Source of the DNA: Qipengyuania nanhaisediminis
GTDB taxonomy: Bacteria > Pseudomonadota > Alphaproteobacteria > Sphingomonadales > Sphingomonadaceae
DNA length: 64,000 nt
Reading direction: 5' to 3'
NCBI RefSeq assembly: GCF_900115585.1
Contig: NZ_FOWZ01000001.1
Span: 310,001 to 374,000 of the forward strand
Shown here: one piece after another, positions 55,133 through 64,000 of the stretch
Layout of the letters: each line of letters starts with the position of its first letter
How positions within the stretch are numbered: position 1 is the first letter of the stretch
Notes under the pieces: model-generated
Told to the model about the DNA's origin: nothing
Databases searched by the model: none
What the model saw: the letters and a program-made list of their open reading frames with translations, nothing else
Program-made: the position numbers and the translations under genes

Positions 55133-55813
55133 ATGATAGTCCTGCGCAATATCGCGTTCTACCTGGCGTTCTATTTCGGCTCGATTTTCATCACTGCCGC
55201 AGCGCTGGCCTGCGTGCCTTTCTCGAAACCCGCCTTCCGCAGGCGCGTCGAGGACTGGAGCGGGTGGCAACGCTGGTGCATGCGCACCTTCCTCGGCATC
55301 GAGCTCGTGATCGAAGGCGGTCCGGTCGAAGGACCTGCACTCTACGCGGTGAAGCACGAGAGCTTCTTCGAGGCGATCGACGCGCCGACCCTGTTCGACA
55401 GCCCGGCCGTGTTCGCGAAGAAGGAACTCCACGGCATTCCCGGCTGGGGCCGCGCGGCGGCCGCCTACGGTCTGATCTTCGTCGCCCGCGAACAGGGGGC
55501 GAAGGCCCTGATGACGATGATCCGCTCGGCCAAGGCGCGCTCTGCCGAAGGCCGCCCGCTGGTGATCTTCCCGGAAGGAACGCGCGTCCCGCATGGCGAG
55601 CGGCGGCGGCTGCAATCTGGCTTTGCCGGAATCTACAAGATGATCGGCCTGCCCGTCGTGCCAGTCGCGGTGAACAGCGGTCCGCTGTACCATCGCGGCC
55701 TCAAGAAGAAGGGCACGATCACCTACCGCTTCGGTGAGACGATCCCTGCAGGCCTGCCGCGCGAAGAGGTCGAAGCGCGGGTCCTCGACGCGATCAACGC
55801 GCTCAACGACTGA
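55133..55813 (+). CDS. plsC: 1-acyl-sn-glycerol-3-phosphate acyltransferase
   Basis: PlsC makes phosphatidic acid from lysophosphatidic acid. The 226-residue membrane-associated protein has an N-terminal helix, the catalytic histidine motif in KHESFFEA and the FPEGTR phosphate-binding motif. The motif reads HX4E rather than HX4D, a variant also seen in related bacteria as KHxSxxET. It ends the ftsE-ftsX-ydcF-plsC operon. Confidence 0.92.
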   Translation: MIVLRNIAFYLAFYFGSIFITAAALACVPFSKPAFRRRVEDWSGWQRWCMRTFLGIELVIEGGPVEGPALYAVKHESFFEAIDAPTLFDSPAVFAKKELHGIPGWGRAAAAYGLIFVAREQGAKALMTMIRSAKARSAEGRPLVIFPEGTRVPHGERRRLQSGFAGIYKMIGLPVVPVAVNSGPLYHRGLKKKGTITYRFGETIPAGLPREEVEARVLDAINALND

Positions 55814-56719
55814 TTAGTGGTCGGACCGGCCGAAGTCCGGCCGCGCATCGTCCTGCCCCTCTTCGATAATCGACCGGCGGATCGTGCGCGTGCGATCGAA
55901 CAAATCGTGCAGCGTATCGCCATCACCATTGCGGATCGCCCGCTGGAGCGCGGTGAGGTCCTCGGTGAAACGCCCCAGCACTTCGAGGACCGCATCGCGG
56001 TTCGACAGGAACACGTCGCGCCACATGACGGGATTGGACGCGGCGATGCGGGTGAAATCGCGGAAACCGCCTGCGGAGTATTTGATGACCTCGCCACGGG
56101 TCACATCCTCGAGGTCGGACGCGGTACCAACGATGGTGTAGGCGATGAGGTGGGGAATGTGGCTCGTCACGGCGAGGACGAGGTCATGGTGCGCGGCATC
56201 CATGATCTCGACCTTGGCGCCGAGGCTCTCCCAGAACGCGGCAAGGTCGGCGACAGCCTCTTTGGGCGCATTTTCGGGCGGCGTAACGATGCACCAGCGA
56301 TGACGGAACAGTTCGGCAAAGCCTGCTTCCGGTCCGCTTTTCTCCGTACCGGCAACGGGATGCGCAGGAATGACCGTGGCATCAGGAAGCGCTTTGGCGA
56401 GGGCCGCCGCAACGCTCGCCTTGGACGAGCCAACGTCGCTGACGATCGCGCCCGGTTTGAGCGAGGCAGAGATTGCGCGCGCCGCTTCTTCCATCGCACC
56501 GACGGGCACGCACAGCACCACGAAGTCGGCATTCGCGACCGCATCGCTGGCGGTTTCGCATATTGTCCCAACCAGACCTCGCTCCGCGGCGCGTGCACGC
56601 ACATCGGGATCGGCATCCCAACCCGTGGTCGCGATATGCGGAGCCATCTTGCCCGCAGCTAGCCCGATCGACCCGCCGATAAGGCCGAGACCGATGATGG
56701 CGACGCGGTCGATGGTCAC
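55814..56719 (-). CDS. tyrA: Prephenate/arogenate dehydrogenase
   Basis: The enzyme makes the tyrosine precursor by NAD(P)-dependent oxidative decarboxylation. The 301-residue product has the Rossmann loop [10 protein letters not shown], the catalytic His in [15 protein letters not shown] and [11 protein letters not shown]. It starts at GTG 56719, inside the hisC stop (GTGA). Specificity for prephenate or arogenate is not readable. Confidence 0.93.
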   Translation of the reverse strand: MTIDRVAIIGLGLIGGSIGLAAGKMAPHIATTGWDADPDVRARAAERGLVGTICETASDAVANADFVVLCVPVGAMEEAARAISASLKPGAIVSDVGSSKASVAAALAKALPDATVIPAHPVAGTEKSGPEAGFAELFRHRWCIVTPPENAPKEAVADLAAFWESLGAKVEIMDAAHHDLVLAVTSHIPHLIAYTIVGTASDLEDVTRGEVIKYSAGGFRDFTRIAASNPVMWRDVFLSNRDAVLEVLGRFTEDLTALQRAIRNGDGDTLHDLFDRTRTIRRSIIEEGQDDARPDFGRSDH

Positions 56720-57834
56720 GCCGCAGCCTCGCAGGCATTGGCGAGGATCGCAGCAATCTCGCCCATCTGCTCGCGCGTGCCGATCGTAATCCTCAGTGCA
56801 TGGGGAAGGCCCTGTGAGGGCAAGTGCCGCACGGCATAGCCACCTTCGGCCAATGCCTCCAATGCCGCATCCGCGCTCAGCGCACCTTCGAACAGGACCA
56901 GCACGAAATTGGCCTCGCTCGGCTTGGCCCTGAGGCCGTGATTGCCGAGCGCCGCGATCTGCCGCTCGAAAGCATCGCGCGCGGCGAGGTTTTCCTCGCA
57001 GGACTTGCGGACGAAAGCCATGTCCCTCACTGCCGCAAGCGCTGCGCGTTGACCTGCCGCCGTCACGTTGAAAGCGCCGCGCAGGCGGTTGAGCGCGCCG
57101 ATGATCTCCGGAGCCCCGGTCGCCCAGCCAATCCGCTCCCCCGCAAGGCCGAACGCCTTGGAGAATGTCCGCGTGACGAGGACGTTGTCGTGCTGCGCCG
57201 CCAGCTCCATTCCGCCGTCGTCCAGGCCGGGGGCCAGGTACTCGACATAGGCATGGTCGATTACCAGCAGCACATCGCGCGGCAGACCATCGTGGAGGCG
57301 CGCGACCTCGTCCCGATCGAGCCATGTGCCGACCGGATTGTTCGGATTGTCGAGCAGGACCACGCGGGTCTTGTCGGTTACCGCCGCCAGCAAGGCATCG
57401 ACGCTGGGGGCATGATCGTCATCGTCCGCGTAAACGATGCTTGCGCCGACCTTTGCCGCGAGCAGCGGGTAGAGCGAGAAGGAGTAGCGCGCGCAGACGA
57501 CCTCGTCGCCAGGGCCCGCATAGGCCTGCACCGCGCCATGCAGCAGCTCGCCTGACCCCGCCCCGCACACGATGCGCGAGGGATCGATTCCGTGGGCCGC
57601 GCCCAGTGCCTCGCGCAGGGCCGTGCTGTCGGGATCGGGATAGAGCGCCGGATTGGCGATATCTGCCAGCGCTTCCTGCGCGAGCAGGCTGCAGCCGTGC
57701 GGGTTCTCGTTGGCCGAAAGCTTGACCAGTTCGCGCCCGTCGCTGCCCTTCGACTTGCCCGGCACATAGGCATGGATCGCCTCGATCCAGGGCTTCATTG
57801 TCGGGCGGGCGGCGCTGTCTGCTGTGTCTGTCAT
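56716..57834 (-). CDS. hisC: Histidinol-phosphate / aromatic aminotransferase
   Basis: The 372-residue class I/II PLP aminotransferase carries the PLP lysine in [16 protein letters not shown] and NPNNPVGT. Annotated HisC enzymes beside tyrA often also act on aromatic keto acids; the operon with tyrA suggests that here. An in-frame ATG at 57798 is an alternative start. Confidence 0.92.
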   Translation of the reverse strand: MTDTADSAARPTMKPWIEAIHAYVPGKSKGSDGRELVKLSANENPHGCSLLAQEALADIANPALYPDPDSTALREALGAAHGIDPSRIVCGAGSGELLHGAVQAYAGPGDEVVCARYSFSLYPLLAAKVGASIVYADDDDHAPSVDALLAAVTDKTRVVLLDNPNNPVGTWLDRDEVARLHDGLPRDVLLVIDHAYVEYLAPGLDDGGMELAAQHDNVLVTRTFSKAFGLAGERIGWATGAPEIIGALNRLRGAFNVTAAGQRAALAAVRDMAFVRKSCEENLAARDAFERQIAALGNHGLRAKPSEANFVLVLFEGALSADAALEALAEGGYAVRHLPSQGLPHALRITIGTREQMGEIAAILANACEAAA

Positions 57835-57881
57835 CGCGGCTTGTTCGCATGAAAGAAAAACGGCCCTTCGACAAGCACCTG

Positions 57882-57902
57882 CCTTGGCTGTAGAGGCCAA
57901 GG
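57882..57902 (+). promoter_or_regulatory. Hairpin occluding the metX ribosome-binding site
   Basis: CCTTGGC-TGTAGAG-GCCAAGG is a perfect 7-bp stem whose 3' arm contains the AAGG Shine-Dalgarno, one base before the ATG (57904). Confidence 0.55.
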
Positions 57903-57903
57903 A

Positions 57904-58995
57904 ATGGCCGGGGCGTCACAAGTTTTGCAATTGACCGATCCGCTGCCGCTCGACGGCGGGGGCGAGTTGCATGGCGCCGAGATCGCTTTCGAGACCTACG
58001 GGACGCTGGCCGGGGATGGTTCGAACGCGATCCTGCTCTGCCACGCGCTGACGGGCGACCAGTATGTCGCTTCGCCCCATCCGGTAACCGGCAAGCCCGG
58101 CTGGTGGGAGCGCATGGTCGGACCCGGAAAGCCCATCGACACGGATCGCTATTTCGTGATCTGCGCCAATGTCGTCGGCAGCTGCATGGGCTCGACCGGC
58201 CCGGCAAGCGAAGCACCCGACGGCAAGCCTTACGCCATGCGCTTCCCGGTGATCACTATTCGCGACATGGTGCGCGGGCTCGTCGCGCTGCTCGACGGGC
58301 TCGGCATCGATAAGCTGCACGCCGTGGTCGGCGGGTCGATGGGCGGGATGCAGGCGCTCAGCCTTGCCGCCAACTGGCCGGACCGCGCCGAACGCGTGCT
58401 CGTGATTGCATCGACCAGCCGTCACTCGGCGCAGAATATCGCCTTCCACGAGCTCGGCAGGCAAGCCGTCATGGCCGATCCCAACTGGCACCAGGGCGAT
58501 TATTATGCGCAGGAGAGCCAGCCCGACAGCGGATTGGCCGTCGCCCGCATGGCCGCGCACATCACCTATCTTTCCGAAGAGGCGCTGACCGGGAAGTTCG
58601 GGCGCAATCTGCAGGATCGCGATACCAAGAGCTTCGGCTTCGATGCCGATTTCCAGGTCGAAAGCTATCTGCGCTACCAGGGCAGCGGCTTCACGCGGCG
58701 GTTCGACGCCAATTCCTATCTCTATATCACGCGCGCGATGGATTATTTCGACCTGGCGGAAGAGCATGGCGGCAAGCTCGCCAATGCCTTTGCCGGGACC
58801 GAAGCGCGTTTCTGCCTAGTCAGCTTCGACAGCGACTGGCTCTATCCGACCGCCGAAAGCCGCCACGTGGTGCATGCGCTGAATGCAGCAGGTGCGGCGG
58901 TGAGCTTCGTCGAATTGTCCGCCCCGCACGGGCATGACAGCTTCCTGCTCGATGTCCCCGCACTCGACCGCGTGGTGAAGGGCTTCATCGAATGA
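57904..58995 (+). CDS. metX: Homoserine O-acyltransferase MetX
   Basis: MetX acylates homoserine in methionine synthesis. The 363-residue alpha/beta hydrolase-fold enzyme has the nucleophile Ser145 in GGSMGGMQ, the Asp in SFDSDWLYP and the His in PHGHDSF. Acetyl or succinyl specificity is not read here. It overlaps metW by ATGA. Confidence 0.94.
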   Translation: MAGASQVLQLTDPLPLDGGGELHGAEIAFETYGTLAGDGSNAILLCHALTGDQYVASPHPVTGKPGWWERMVGPGKPIDTDRYFVICANVVGSCMGSTGPASEAPDGKPYAMRFPVITIRDMVRGLVALLDGLGIDKLHAVVGGSMGGMQALSLAANWPDRAERVLVIASTSRHSAQNIAFHELGRQAVMADPNWHQGDYYAQESQPDSGLAVARMAAHITYLSEEALTGKFGRNLQDRDTKSFGFDADFQVESYLRYQGSGFTRRFDANSYLYITRAMDYFDLAEEHGGKLANAFAGTEARFCLVSFDSDWLYPTAESRHVVHALNAAGAAVSFVELSAPHGHDSFLLDVPALDRVVKGFIE

Positions 58996-59579
58996 GCGCC
59001 CTTCGCCCCGACCTCGCCGCCATCGCCTCCGCGATCGAACCGGGCACCCGCGTGCTCGATATCGGCTGCGGCGACGGCGCCCTCTTGGCCGAGCTTCGCG
59101 CGTCGAAGGGGGTGGATGCGCGCGGGATCGAAATAGATGGCGGCTGCGTCGAACGCTGCGTGGCGCAGGGGCTTTCCGTGGTGCAGGGCGATGCCGACAG
59201 CGCGCTCGCGGACTATCCGGACAAGGGATTCGACTACACGGTGCTCAGCCAGACGCTGCAGACCGCGCGGCGGCCCGATCTCATGCTCGACCAGCTGCTG
59301 CGCGTGGGCAAGCAGGCCTTCGTTTCCTTCCCGAATTTCGCCCACTGGCGCACCCGCGGCGCGCTGATGCTCGGCGGGCGGATGCCGGTCACCCGCTCCA
59401 TTCCGGTCAGCTGGTACGAGACGCAGAACATCCACCACGTGACGGTGAAGGACTTTCGCGAACTGGCGCGCGAGAAGAACGCACGGATCGAGCGCGAGTG
59501 GTTTTTCGCCAATGAGAAACCGGTTTCGGGCGCGGCGAACTTGCGCGCCGAATTCGCGGTCTTCCTGCTCAGCCGCTAG
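58992..59579 (+). CDS. metW: Methionine biosynthesis protein MetW
   Basis: The 195-residue SAM-binding protein has motif [13 protein letters not shown] and the MetW segments [22 protein letters not shown] and [10 protein letters not shown]. MetW works with MetX in a number of proteobacteria. It is translationally coupled to metX and ends against the convergent DUF4126 gene. Confidence 0.94.
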   Translation: MSALRPDLAAIASAIEPGTRVLDIGCGDGALLAELRASKGVDARGIEIDGGCVERCVAQGLSVVQGDADSALADYPDKGFDYTVLSQTLQTARRPDLMLDQLLRVGKQAFVSFPNFAHWRTRGALMLGGRMPVTRSIPVSWYETQNIHHVTVKDFRELAREKNARIEREWFFANEKPVSGAANLRAEFAVFLLSR

Positions 59580-60171
59580 GCGGATCGACAGGTTTACCCG
59601 CGCCGAAGAAGGAGCGGATCAGCCTGCGGGCGGTCAGGATCAGCCAGACCGTGAGGCCCAGCAGCACCAGCGCGATTGCACCTGCCGCATAAGGATATTC
59701 GTAAGCGAGGTAGAGCAGGCCGACCGTCACCACGTCCTCTACCGTGGAGACCGCGACATTGCTGACCGGTTCGGGGCTGGCATTGACCACACCGCGCGCG
59801 CCCGCCTTGCCGGCATGCGCCGTCAGCGCAGCCCCGCCGCCCAGGAGGAAGGCGACAACCTGCGTCGCGGGATCGGAGGGATCGACGATCGCAAGAGCCA
59901 GCAGCGCACCGCCGATCGGCCGGACGAAAGTATGGACGGCATCCCATGCGCTATCGAGCCACATGACCTTGTCGGCGAAGAATTCGGCCACGGCCGCGAT
60001 GGCGGCGATGCCCATGATCCACGGGTTCGCCAGCACGTCGAGGCTCTGCAGATGTTCGGGCAGCGGGATCGCGTCCAGCCGCATGGCGAGGCCTGTCGCA
60101 AAGATACTGAGGTAAAGTCGCCAGCCCGCCAGCAGGCTGACGCTTCCGGCTATCCCGATGATTTCCATCAC
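59569..60171 (-). CDS. DUF4126 family membrane protein
   Basis: The 200-residue membrane protein has several helices and the DUF4126 pattern GIAGSVSLLAGWRLYLSIFATG, LANPWIMG and AEFFADKVMWLDSAWDAVHTFVRP. The function is unknown. I placed the start at ATG 60171, where homology begins; a TTG at 60213 is possible. It overlaps metW by 11 bp. Confidence 0.82.
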   Translation of the reverse strand: MMEIIGIAGSVSLLAGWRLYLSIFATGLAMRLDAIPLPEHLQSLDVLANPWIMGIAAIAAVAEFFADKVMWLDSAWDAVHTFVRPIGGALLALAIVDPSDPATQVVAFLLGGGAALTAHAGKAGARGVVNASPEPVSNVAVSTVEDVVTVGLLYLAYEYPYAAGAIALVLLGLTVWLILTARRLIRSFFGAGKPVDPPSG

Positions 60172-60305
60172 TCCCATAAGTGCCAGTATGCCCGTGATTT
60201 TCCATTCGTCCAACGACCAAGTGCAAACGACGAGCGGGAATTGACCCGGACGGCGATGCGGGCCTATCGTTTACAAATGTCAACGAAACCTTCCGGGAGG
60301 TCATT

Positions 60306-61076
60306 ATGATAGGCAAATTCACCATCGCGGCCGCGCTCGCGGCAACTTCGCTCGCCGCTTGCAACAGCGCGAATGCGGGGTCGCAAACGCATACCACCAC
60401 TTCGCACAACACGTCGGTCTCGGTCTATCGCAGCGGCGAAACCCAGATCGTGGGATCGGGCGTGGTGGTCGAAGAGAACAGGCCTATTCCGGCCTTCGGT
60501 GCCCTCGCCATCGACGGCCCCGTGGATGTCGTGATCCGGCAGGGCGCGCCCTCGCTGCGGCTTGTCGCCGAAGACAATATCATCGGTCTGATCGACGCGA
60601 GGAAGGACGGCGACACGCTGTCGCTGACGACAGACGGCAGCTTCCGCACGAAGAAGCCGATCCTTGCCTACCTTTCGGTCCCCGACCTGCAGGAAGTGAC
60701 GGTCAACGCCAGCGGCGACGTGCGCCTCGAAGGCTGGGATGCCCCCGCACTCTCGCTGTCGATCCGGGGTTCGGGAGATATCGAGATCGACGGATCGGTC
60801 GACGAAATTCGCGCACGCATCGGTGGTTCGGGCGATATCGACCTGGCCCCCGTCCGCGCGGCGCGGGTCGATGCGGCAATCAACGGGTCTGGCGATGTGG
60901 CGATCGGGTCCGTCGACCGGCTGGTCGCGTCGATCAACGGATCGGGCGATATCCGCGCAGGCGATGTCGGAGAGCTAGCGGCAGACGTCAACGGATCGGG
61001 CGACATCAGCTATCGCAGCGCACGCGTCATCACCCGGAGAGAGGTAAACGGCAGCGGCGTTATCCGCGCCCGCTGA
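60306..61076 (+). CDS. DUF2807 (head GIN domain) lipoprotein with GSGD repeats
   Basis: The 256-residue product has a lipobox signal peptide (SLAAC, Cys19) and a DUF2807 beta-helix-like domain with a GSGD/NGSGD repeat about every 20 residues (five to six copies, residues 156-253). Such adhesin-like surface proteins bind other surface molecules; the exact role is unknown. GGGAGG precedes the ATG. Confidence 0.9.
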   Translation: MIGKFTIAAALAATSLAACNSANAGSQTHTTTSHNTSVSVYRSGETQIVGSGVVVEENRPIPAFGALAIDGPVDVVIRQGAPSLRLVAEDNIIGLIDARKDGDTLSLTTDGSFRTKKPILAYLSVPDLQEVTVNASGDVRLEGWDAPALSLSIRGSGDIEIDGSVDEIRARIGGSGDIDLAPVRAARVDAAINGSGDVAIGSVDRLVASINGSGDIRAGDVGELAADVNGSGDISYRSARVITRREVNGSGVIRAR

Positions 61077-61099
61077 TCAGCCAGTTACCGGCAAAGAAA

Positions 61100-61135
61100 A
61101 AGGGCGGCACCGTTTGCGCGGCGCCGCCCTTCTTT
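61100..61135. terminator. Bidirectional rho-independent terminator
   Basis: AAGGGCGGC / GCCGCCCTT is a perfect 9-bp stem flanked by A-runs and T-runs, between the convergent DUF2807 and thiolase genes. Confidence 0.85.
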
Positions 61136-61153
61136 TGTCTGTGATGAGACGGA

Positions 61154-62332
61154 TCAGAAGATTTCGAACAGACCCGCTGCGCCCATGCCGCCGCCGACGC
61201 ACATGGTTACGACGCCGTATTTCGCCTTGCGGCGCTGGCCTTCGCGCAGGATGTGGCCGACGCAGCGCGCGCCGGTCATGCCGTAGGGGTGGCCGATCGA
61301 GATCGAGCCGCCGTTGACGTTAAGCTTGTCGTTGTCGATGCCCAGCTTGTCGCGGCAGTACAGGACCTGCACGGCGAAGGCTTCGTTCAACTCCCACAGG
61401 TCGATGTCCTCGACCTTCATGTCGAAACGTTCGAGCAGCTTGGGGATCGCGAAGATCGGGCCGATGCCCATTTCGTCGGGCTCGGTGCCTGCAACCGCCA
61501 TGCCGATGTAACGGCCGAGCGGGTTGAGGCCGCGTTTCTCGGCTTCCTTGGCTTCCATGACGACGACTGCCGCCGAACCGTCGGACAGCTGGCTGGCGTT
61601 ACCAGCCGTGATCGTGGTGCCCGGACCCATGACCGGCTGCAGCGAGGCGAGGCCTTCGAGCGTGGTCGACGGGCGGTTGCCTTCGTCCTTGGCGATCGTC
61701 ACGTCTTCGTCCGAAACCTCGCCGGTTTCCTTGTTCATCACCTTGTGCGTGGTGCTGACCGAAACGATTTCGTCGTCGAAGATGCCGGCTTCCTGTGCCG
61801 CGGCGGTGCGCTGCTGGCTCTGGAGCGAATACTCGTCCTGCGCTTCGCGGCTGATGCCGTAACGCTGGGCGACGGTTTCTGCCGTCTGGAGCATGGGCAT
61901 GTAGATCGCGCCGTGCATGTTCACCAGTTCGGGGTCGGGCATGACCCGCATTTCCTTGGTCTGCACGAGGCTGATCGATTCCTGGCCGCCCGCCGCGACG
62001 ATCTGCATGCGGTCGGTGATGACCTGCTTGGCAGCCGTAGCGATGGTCATCAGGCCCGAGGAGCACTGGCGGTCGATGGTCATGCCCGAAACACCGATCG
62101 GGCAACCGGCGCGCAGCGCGACCTGGCGGGCGAGGTTGCCGGCCTGTGCGCCCTGCTGGAGCGCGGCGCCCCACAGCACGTCGTCGACTTCGCCGGCGTC
62201 GATGCCGGCGCGCTCGATCGCGGGCTTCAGAGCATAGGAGCCGAGCGTTGCGCCGGGCGTCGAGTTGAAAGCGCCCTTATAGGCCTTGCCCATACCGGTA
62301 CGGGCGGTGGAAACGATGACTGCGTCACGCAT
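61154..62332 (-). CDS. Thiolase (acetyl-CoA acyltransferase)
   Basis: The 392-residue thiolase has the acylated cysteine in DRQCSSGL (about residue 89), [23 protein letters not shown] with the catalytic histidine, and the C-terminal cysteine in [11 protein letters not shown]. It cleaves or forms beta-ketoacyl-CoA. The start is ATG 62332, with AGGA at 6 nt; an ATG two codons earlier abuts it. The MaoC gene upstream suggests a fatty-acid role. Confidence 0.92.
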   Translation of the reverse strand: MRDAVIVSTARTGMGKAYKGAFNSTPGATLGSYALKPAIERAGIDAGEVDDVLWGAALQQGAQAGNLARQVALRAGCPIGVSGMTIDRQCSSGLMTIATAAKQVITDRMQIVAAGGQESISLVQTKEMRVMPDPELVNMHGAIYMPMLQTAETVAQRYGISREAQDEYSLQSQQRTAAAQEAGIFDDEIVSVSTTHKVMNKETGEVSDEDVTIAKDEGNRPSTTLEGLASLQPVMGPGTTITAGNASQLSDGSAAVVVMEAKEAEKRGLNPLGRYIGMAVAGTEPDEMGIGPIFAIPKLLERFDMKVEDIDLWELNEAFAVQVLYCRDKLGIDNDKLNVNGGSISIGHPYGMTGARCVGHILREGQRRKAKYGVVTMCVGGGMGAAGLFEIF

Positions 62333-62393
62333 GGTCATTCCTTAAATCTATCTGGTCGTTGAACGTCTGCTTCTCCCGGGGAGGGGAAAGAAA

Positions 62394-62843
62394 TCAGACG
62401 AAATACATGGTCATCCATTCGCAGATCAGGGCGGGCTTGTCCTCGCCTTCGATCTCGATGGTGATCTCCATTGTCTGCTGCCACTGGCCGGGGCGCTTCT
62501 CGGTCATTTCGAGCAGCTTCCAGTGACCGCGGATCTTCTTGCCCGAGCGAACGGGGTTGATGAAGCGGGTTTTGTTGCCGCCGTAATTGACGGCCATCTT
62601 GATCCCGTCGACGCGCGGCACATCGCTGTTTGCGGTGAGGTAGGGGATCATCGAAAGCGTCAGGAAGCCGTGGGCGATCGTGCCGCCGAACGGCGTCATC
62701 TTGGCCGCTTCCTCGTTGACGTGGATGAACTGGTGGTCACCGGTCGCATCGGCAAACTGGTTGATGCGCTCCTGGCTCATTTCGACCCATTCGCTGGTGC
62801 CGACCTGTTCGCCGACCTTGGCTGCTACGTCCTGGGGGGTCAT
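62394..62843 (-). CDS. MaoC family enoyl-CoA hydratase-like protein
   Basis: The 149-residue hot-dog protein has the hydratase motif FADATGDHQFIHVNEEAA with the catalytic Asp and His, and FGGTIAHGFLTLSM. It likely hydrates an enoyl-CoA. GGAGA precedes the ATG at 62843. The stop is 61 bp before the thiolase start, so the two are probably co-transcribed. Confidence 0.9.
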   Translation of the reverse strand: MTPQDVAAKVGEQVGTSEWVEMSQERINQFADATGDHQFIHVNEEAAKMTPFGGTIAHGFLTLSMIPYLTANSDVPRVDGIKMAVNYGGNKTRFINPVRSGKKIRGHWKLLEMTEKRPGQWQQTMEITIEIEGEDKPALICEWMTMYFV

Positions 62844-62986
62844 TGCTCGCTCTCCTCGAAAACTTGCTGAATTACGCGACTCCGCATCGCATTTGCGCGC
62901 GGACTCATGGCGCATGGAGAGGGGCTGTGCAACTGCCGCAAAGTTGCCGTTACGGCATTGGGGTGCTTACGGCGCCGCTTGGCGAG

Positions 62987-64000
62987 TTAGCTGCGGGCAT
63001 CGCCCGTAGTCGGCGCGGATTTGTAAGGTCTGCGAGAGACAAGCCACTTCTGCGCGGGCCTCTCGAAACGGTAATGGAGAGCAGCCGAAACGATGAGCAC
63101 AATCGCGAGGAAGGCGGCGCATTGCGCAAGGGTCAGCTGGCCATCGGCGCCAACCACAGCGATCTTGAAGAGGATGAAAAGGAAGAAGTGCGTGAGGTAG
63201 GTCGCATAACTCAAATCCCCCAGCCAGCGCATGGGGCTGCTCGAGAAGAGCTTTGCGATAACCCCGCCTGAAAGCGCGAGCGCGAGCAAACCGCTTGCCA
63301 ATGCCAACGGCACGAAAGCGGTTTCCGGCACAAGCAACCATAGGCCAGCCGCGACACTCGCCATACATATGCCACCTGCTGCGAAGGCCATGCGTGCTCC
63401 TGCGCGGGACCAGCGTTGCCATATCATGCACAGCAGAGCGCCGACCGCAAACTCGATGAGGCAACGTATCAATCCCAGCCTTGCGATATCCTGGCCCAAT
63501 TCCCGATGGCCGAAATAGGCAAAGACCCCGTGCAGCAATGCAATCAGGAGCGCTGCGATCGCGAAGAGGCCACCTGTGCCGATCCTGTTCCAGTGAAGGG
63601 CTGCGACGAATGCCGGAAAGAGCAAGTATGCTGCCAATTCTGTGCTGATCGACCACGCGGGATGGTTCCAACTCAGCTGGTCTGTGACCCCCCAGTTCTG
63701 GATCAGCACCAGGTGCATGGGCAATTCCGCGAAGGGATACATGTCGGTGCTGCGTTCGGTCATCACCAGGACGAGGGCAAATACCACCATGCCGGCAAGC
63801 ACAAGCAAGTGGAGCGGCCAGATCCGGGCGATCCTCTTCCACCAGAAGTCGGCCGTTGCTCGCCAGCCGTGTCCCCTGAGCCGATGCCCGTAATTGAGCC
63901 ACATCACGAAACCTGACAGCATGAAAAAGAGATCGACCGCAAGGTAGCCCTTGCCCAGGACCCAGATCGCTTCCGCAGATACGATCCCGGACATGGAAAG
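62987..64000 (-). CDS. Acyltransferase family 3 membrane protein (partial)
   Basis: The integral membrane protein of the OafA/acyltransferase-3 type shows DLFFMLSGFVMWLNYG at the visible N-terminus, RIARIWPLHLL, WSISTELAAYLLFP and LSYATYLTHFF, with about nine helices. The family O-acetylates or succinylates surface sugars and lipids. The usual first helix with R-x10-H is missing, so the gene continues beyond the right edge. The apparent ATG at 63994 is probably internal. Confidence 0.87.
   Translation of the reverse strand, partial: LSMSGIVSAEAIWVLGKGYLAVDLFFMLSGFVMWLNYGHRLRGHGWRATADFWWKRIARIWPLHLLVLAGMVVFALVLVMTERSTDMYPFAELPMHLVLIQNWGVTDQLSWNHPAWSISTELAAYLLFPAFVAALHWNRIGTGGLFAIAALLIALLHGVFAYFGHRELGQDIARLGLIRCLIEFAVGALLCMIWQRWSRAGARMAFAAGGICMASVAAGLWLLVPETAFVPLALASGLLALALSGGVIAKLFSSSPMRWLGDLSYATYLTHFFLFILFKIAVVGADGQLTLAQCAAFLAIVLIVSAALHYRFERPAQKWLVSRRPYKSAPTTGDARS

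Noticed and set aside
57835-57903. SAM-II riboswitch upstream of metX
   Set aside because: The intergenic region is only 69 bp and shows a simple hairpin without the pseudoknot pattern of SAM-II.

Overview
The window is a chromosomal segment of a GC-rich alphaproteobacterium, most likely a sphingomonad of the Erythrobacteraceae type. That placement is an inference from gene content: metX-metW, a PutA without a DNA-binding domain, a LOV protein beside an HWE kinase, MJ0042-type zinc ribbon and DUF2171 proteins, and a canonical EcfG-type stress promoter. About 62 protein genes, one tRNA and a number of hairpins, repeats and promoter-like sites can be supported. I see no prophage, transposase, integrase or CRISPR array.

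Layout. 1-5.3 kb: 3' part missing of folD, yggT, argB, then small membrane, lipoprotein and DUF1294 genes, a five-hairpin intergenic element, and a divergent pair of an Excalibur protein and an SNase-like nuclease. 5.3-15.1 kb: sulfotransferase, nrdB, small stress-type genes separated by a tandem array of terminator-like repeats, a glycosyltransferase, nrdA, a TonB-like secreted protein and an acyl-CoA synthetase. 15.1-18.1 kb: an unusual stretch with a 23-bp direct repeat, followed by a TIR-membrane-TPR protein and a small beta-rich partner candidate. 18.1-31.1 kb: guaA, a methyltransferase, two different endonuclease III-type glycosylases in tandem, tldD, an orphan ABC ATPase, nadB, a PilZ protein, a hydrolase, a ZIP-type transporter and sdaA.

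31.2-47.2 kb: gyrB (possibly leaderless), an AI-2E family permease, a secreted protein with papain-like features, putA, mtnP-glpD, a highly divergent PEP carboxylase homologue behind a textbook EcfG promoter, a FAD-linked lactone-type oxidase, and a membrane-anchored patatin with a histidine-rich linker. 47.3-51.6 kb: a signalling cluster with a single-domain response regulator, a large CheB-CheR-PAS-HWE kinase and a short LOV photoreceptor that is translationally coupled to the kinase. 51.7-64 kb: tRNA-Leu(GAG), zinc-ribbon protein, ftsE-ftsX-ydcF-plsC, tyrA-hisC divergent from metX-metW, DUF4126, a GSGD-repeat lipoprotein, thiolase, MaoC hydratase and a partial membrane acyltransferase.

Functionally most of the window is housekeeping metabolism (folate, arginine, dNTPs, GMP, NAD, proline, serine, methionine, histidine and tyrosine). 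The most unusual parts are the blue-light signalling cluster, the TIR-TPR pair, the PEP carboxylase-like gene with altered active-site loops under a probable stress promoter, and the repeat-rich intergenic elements.
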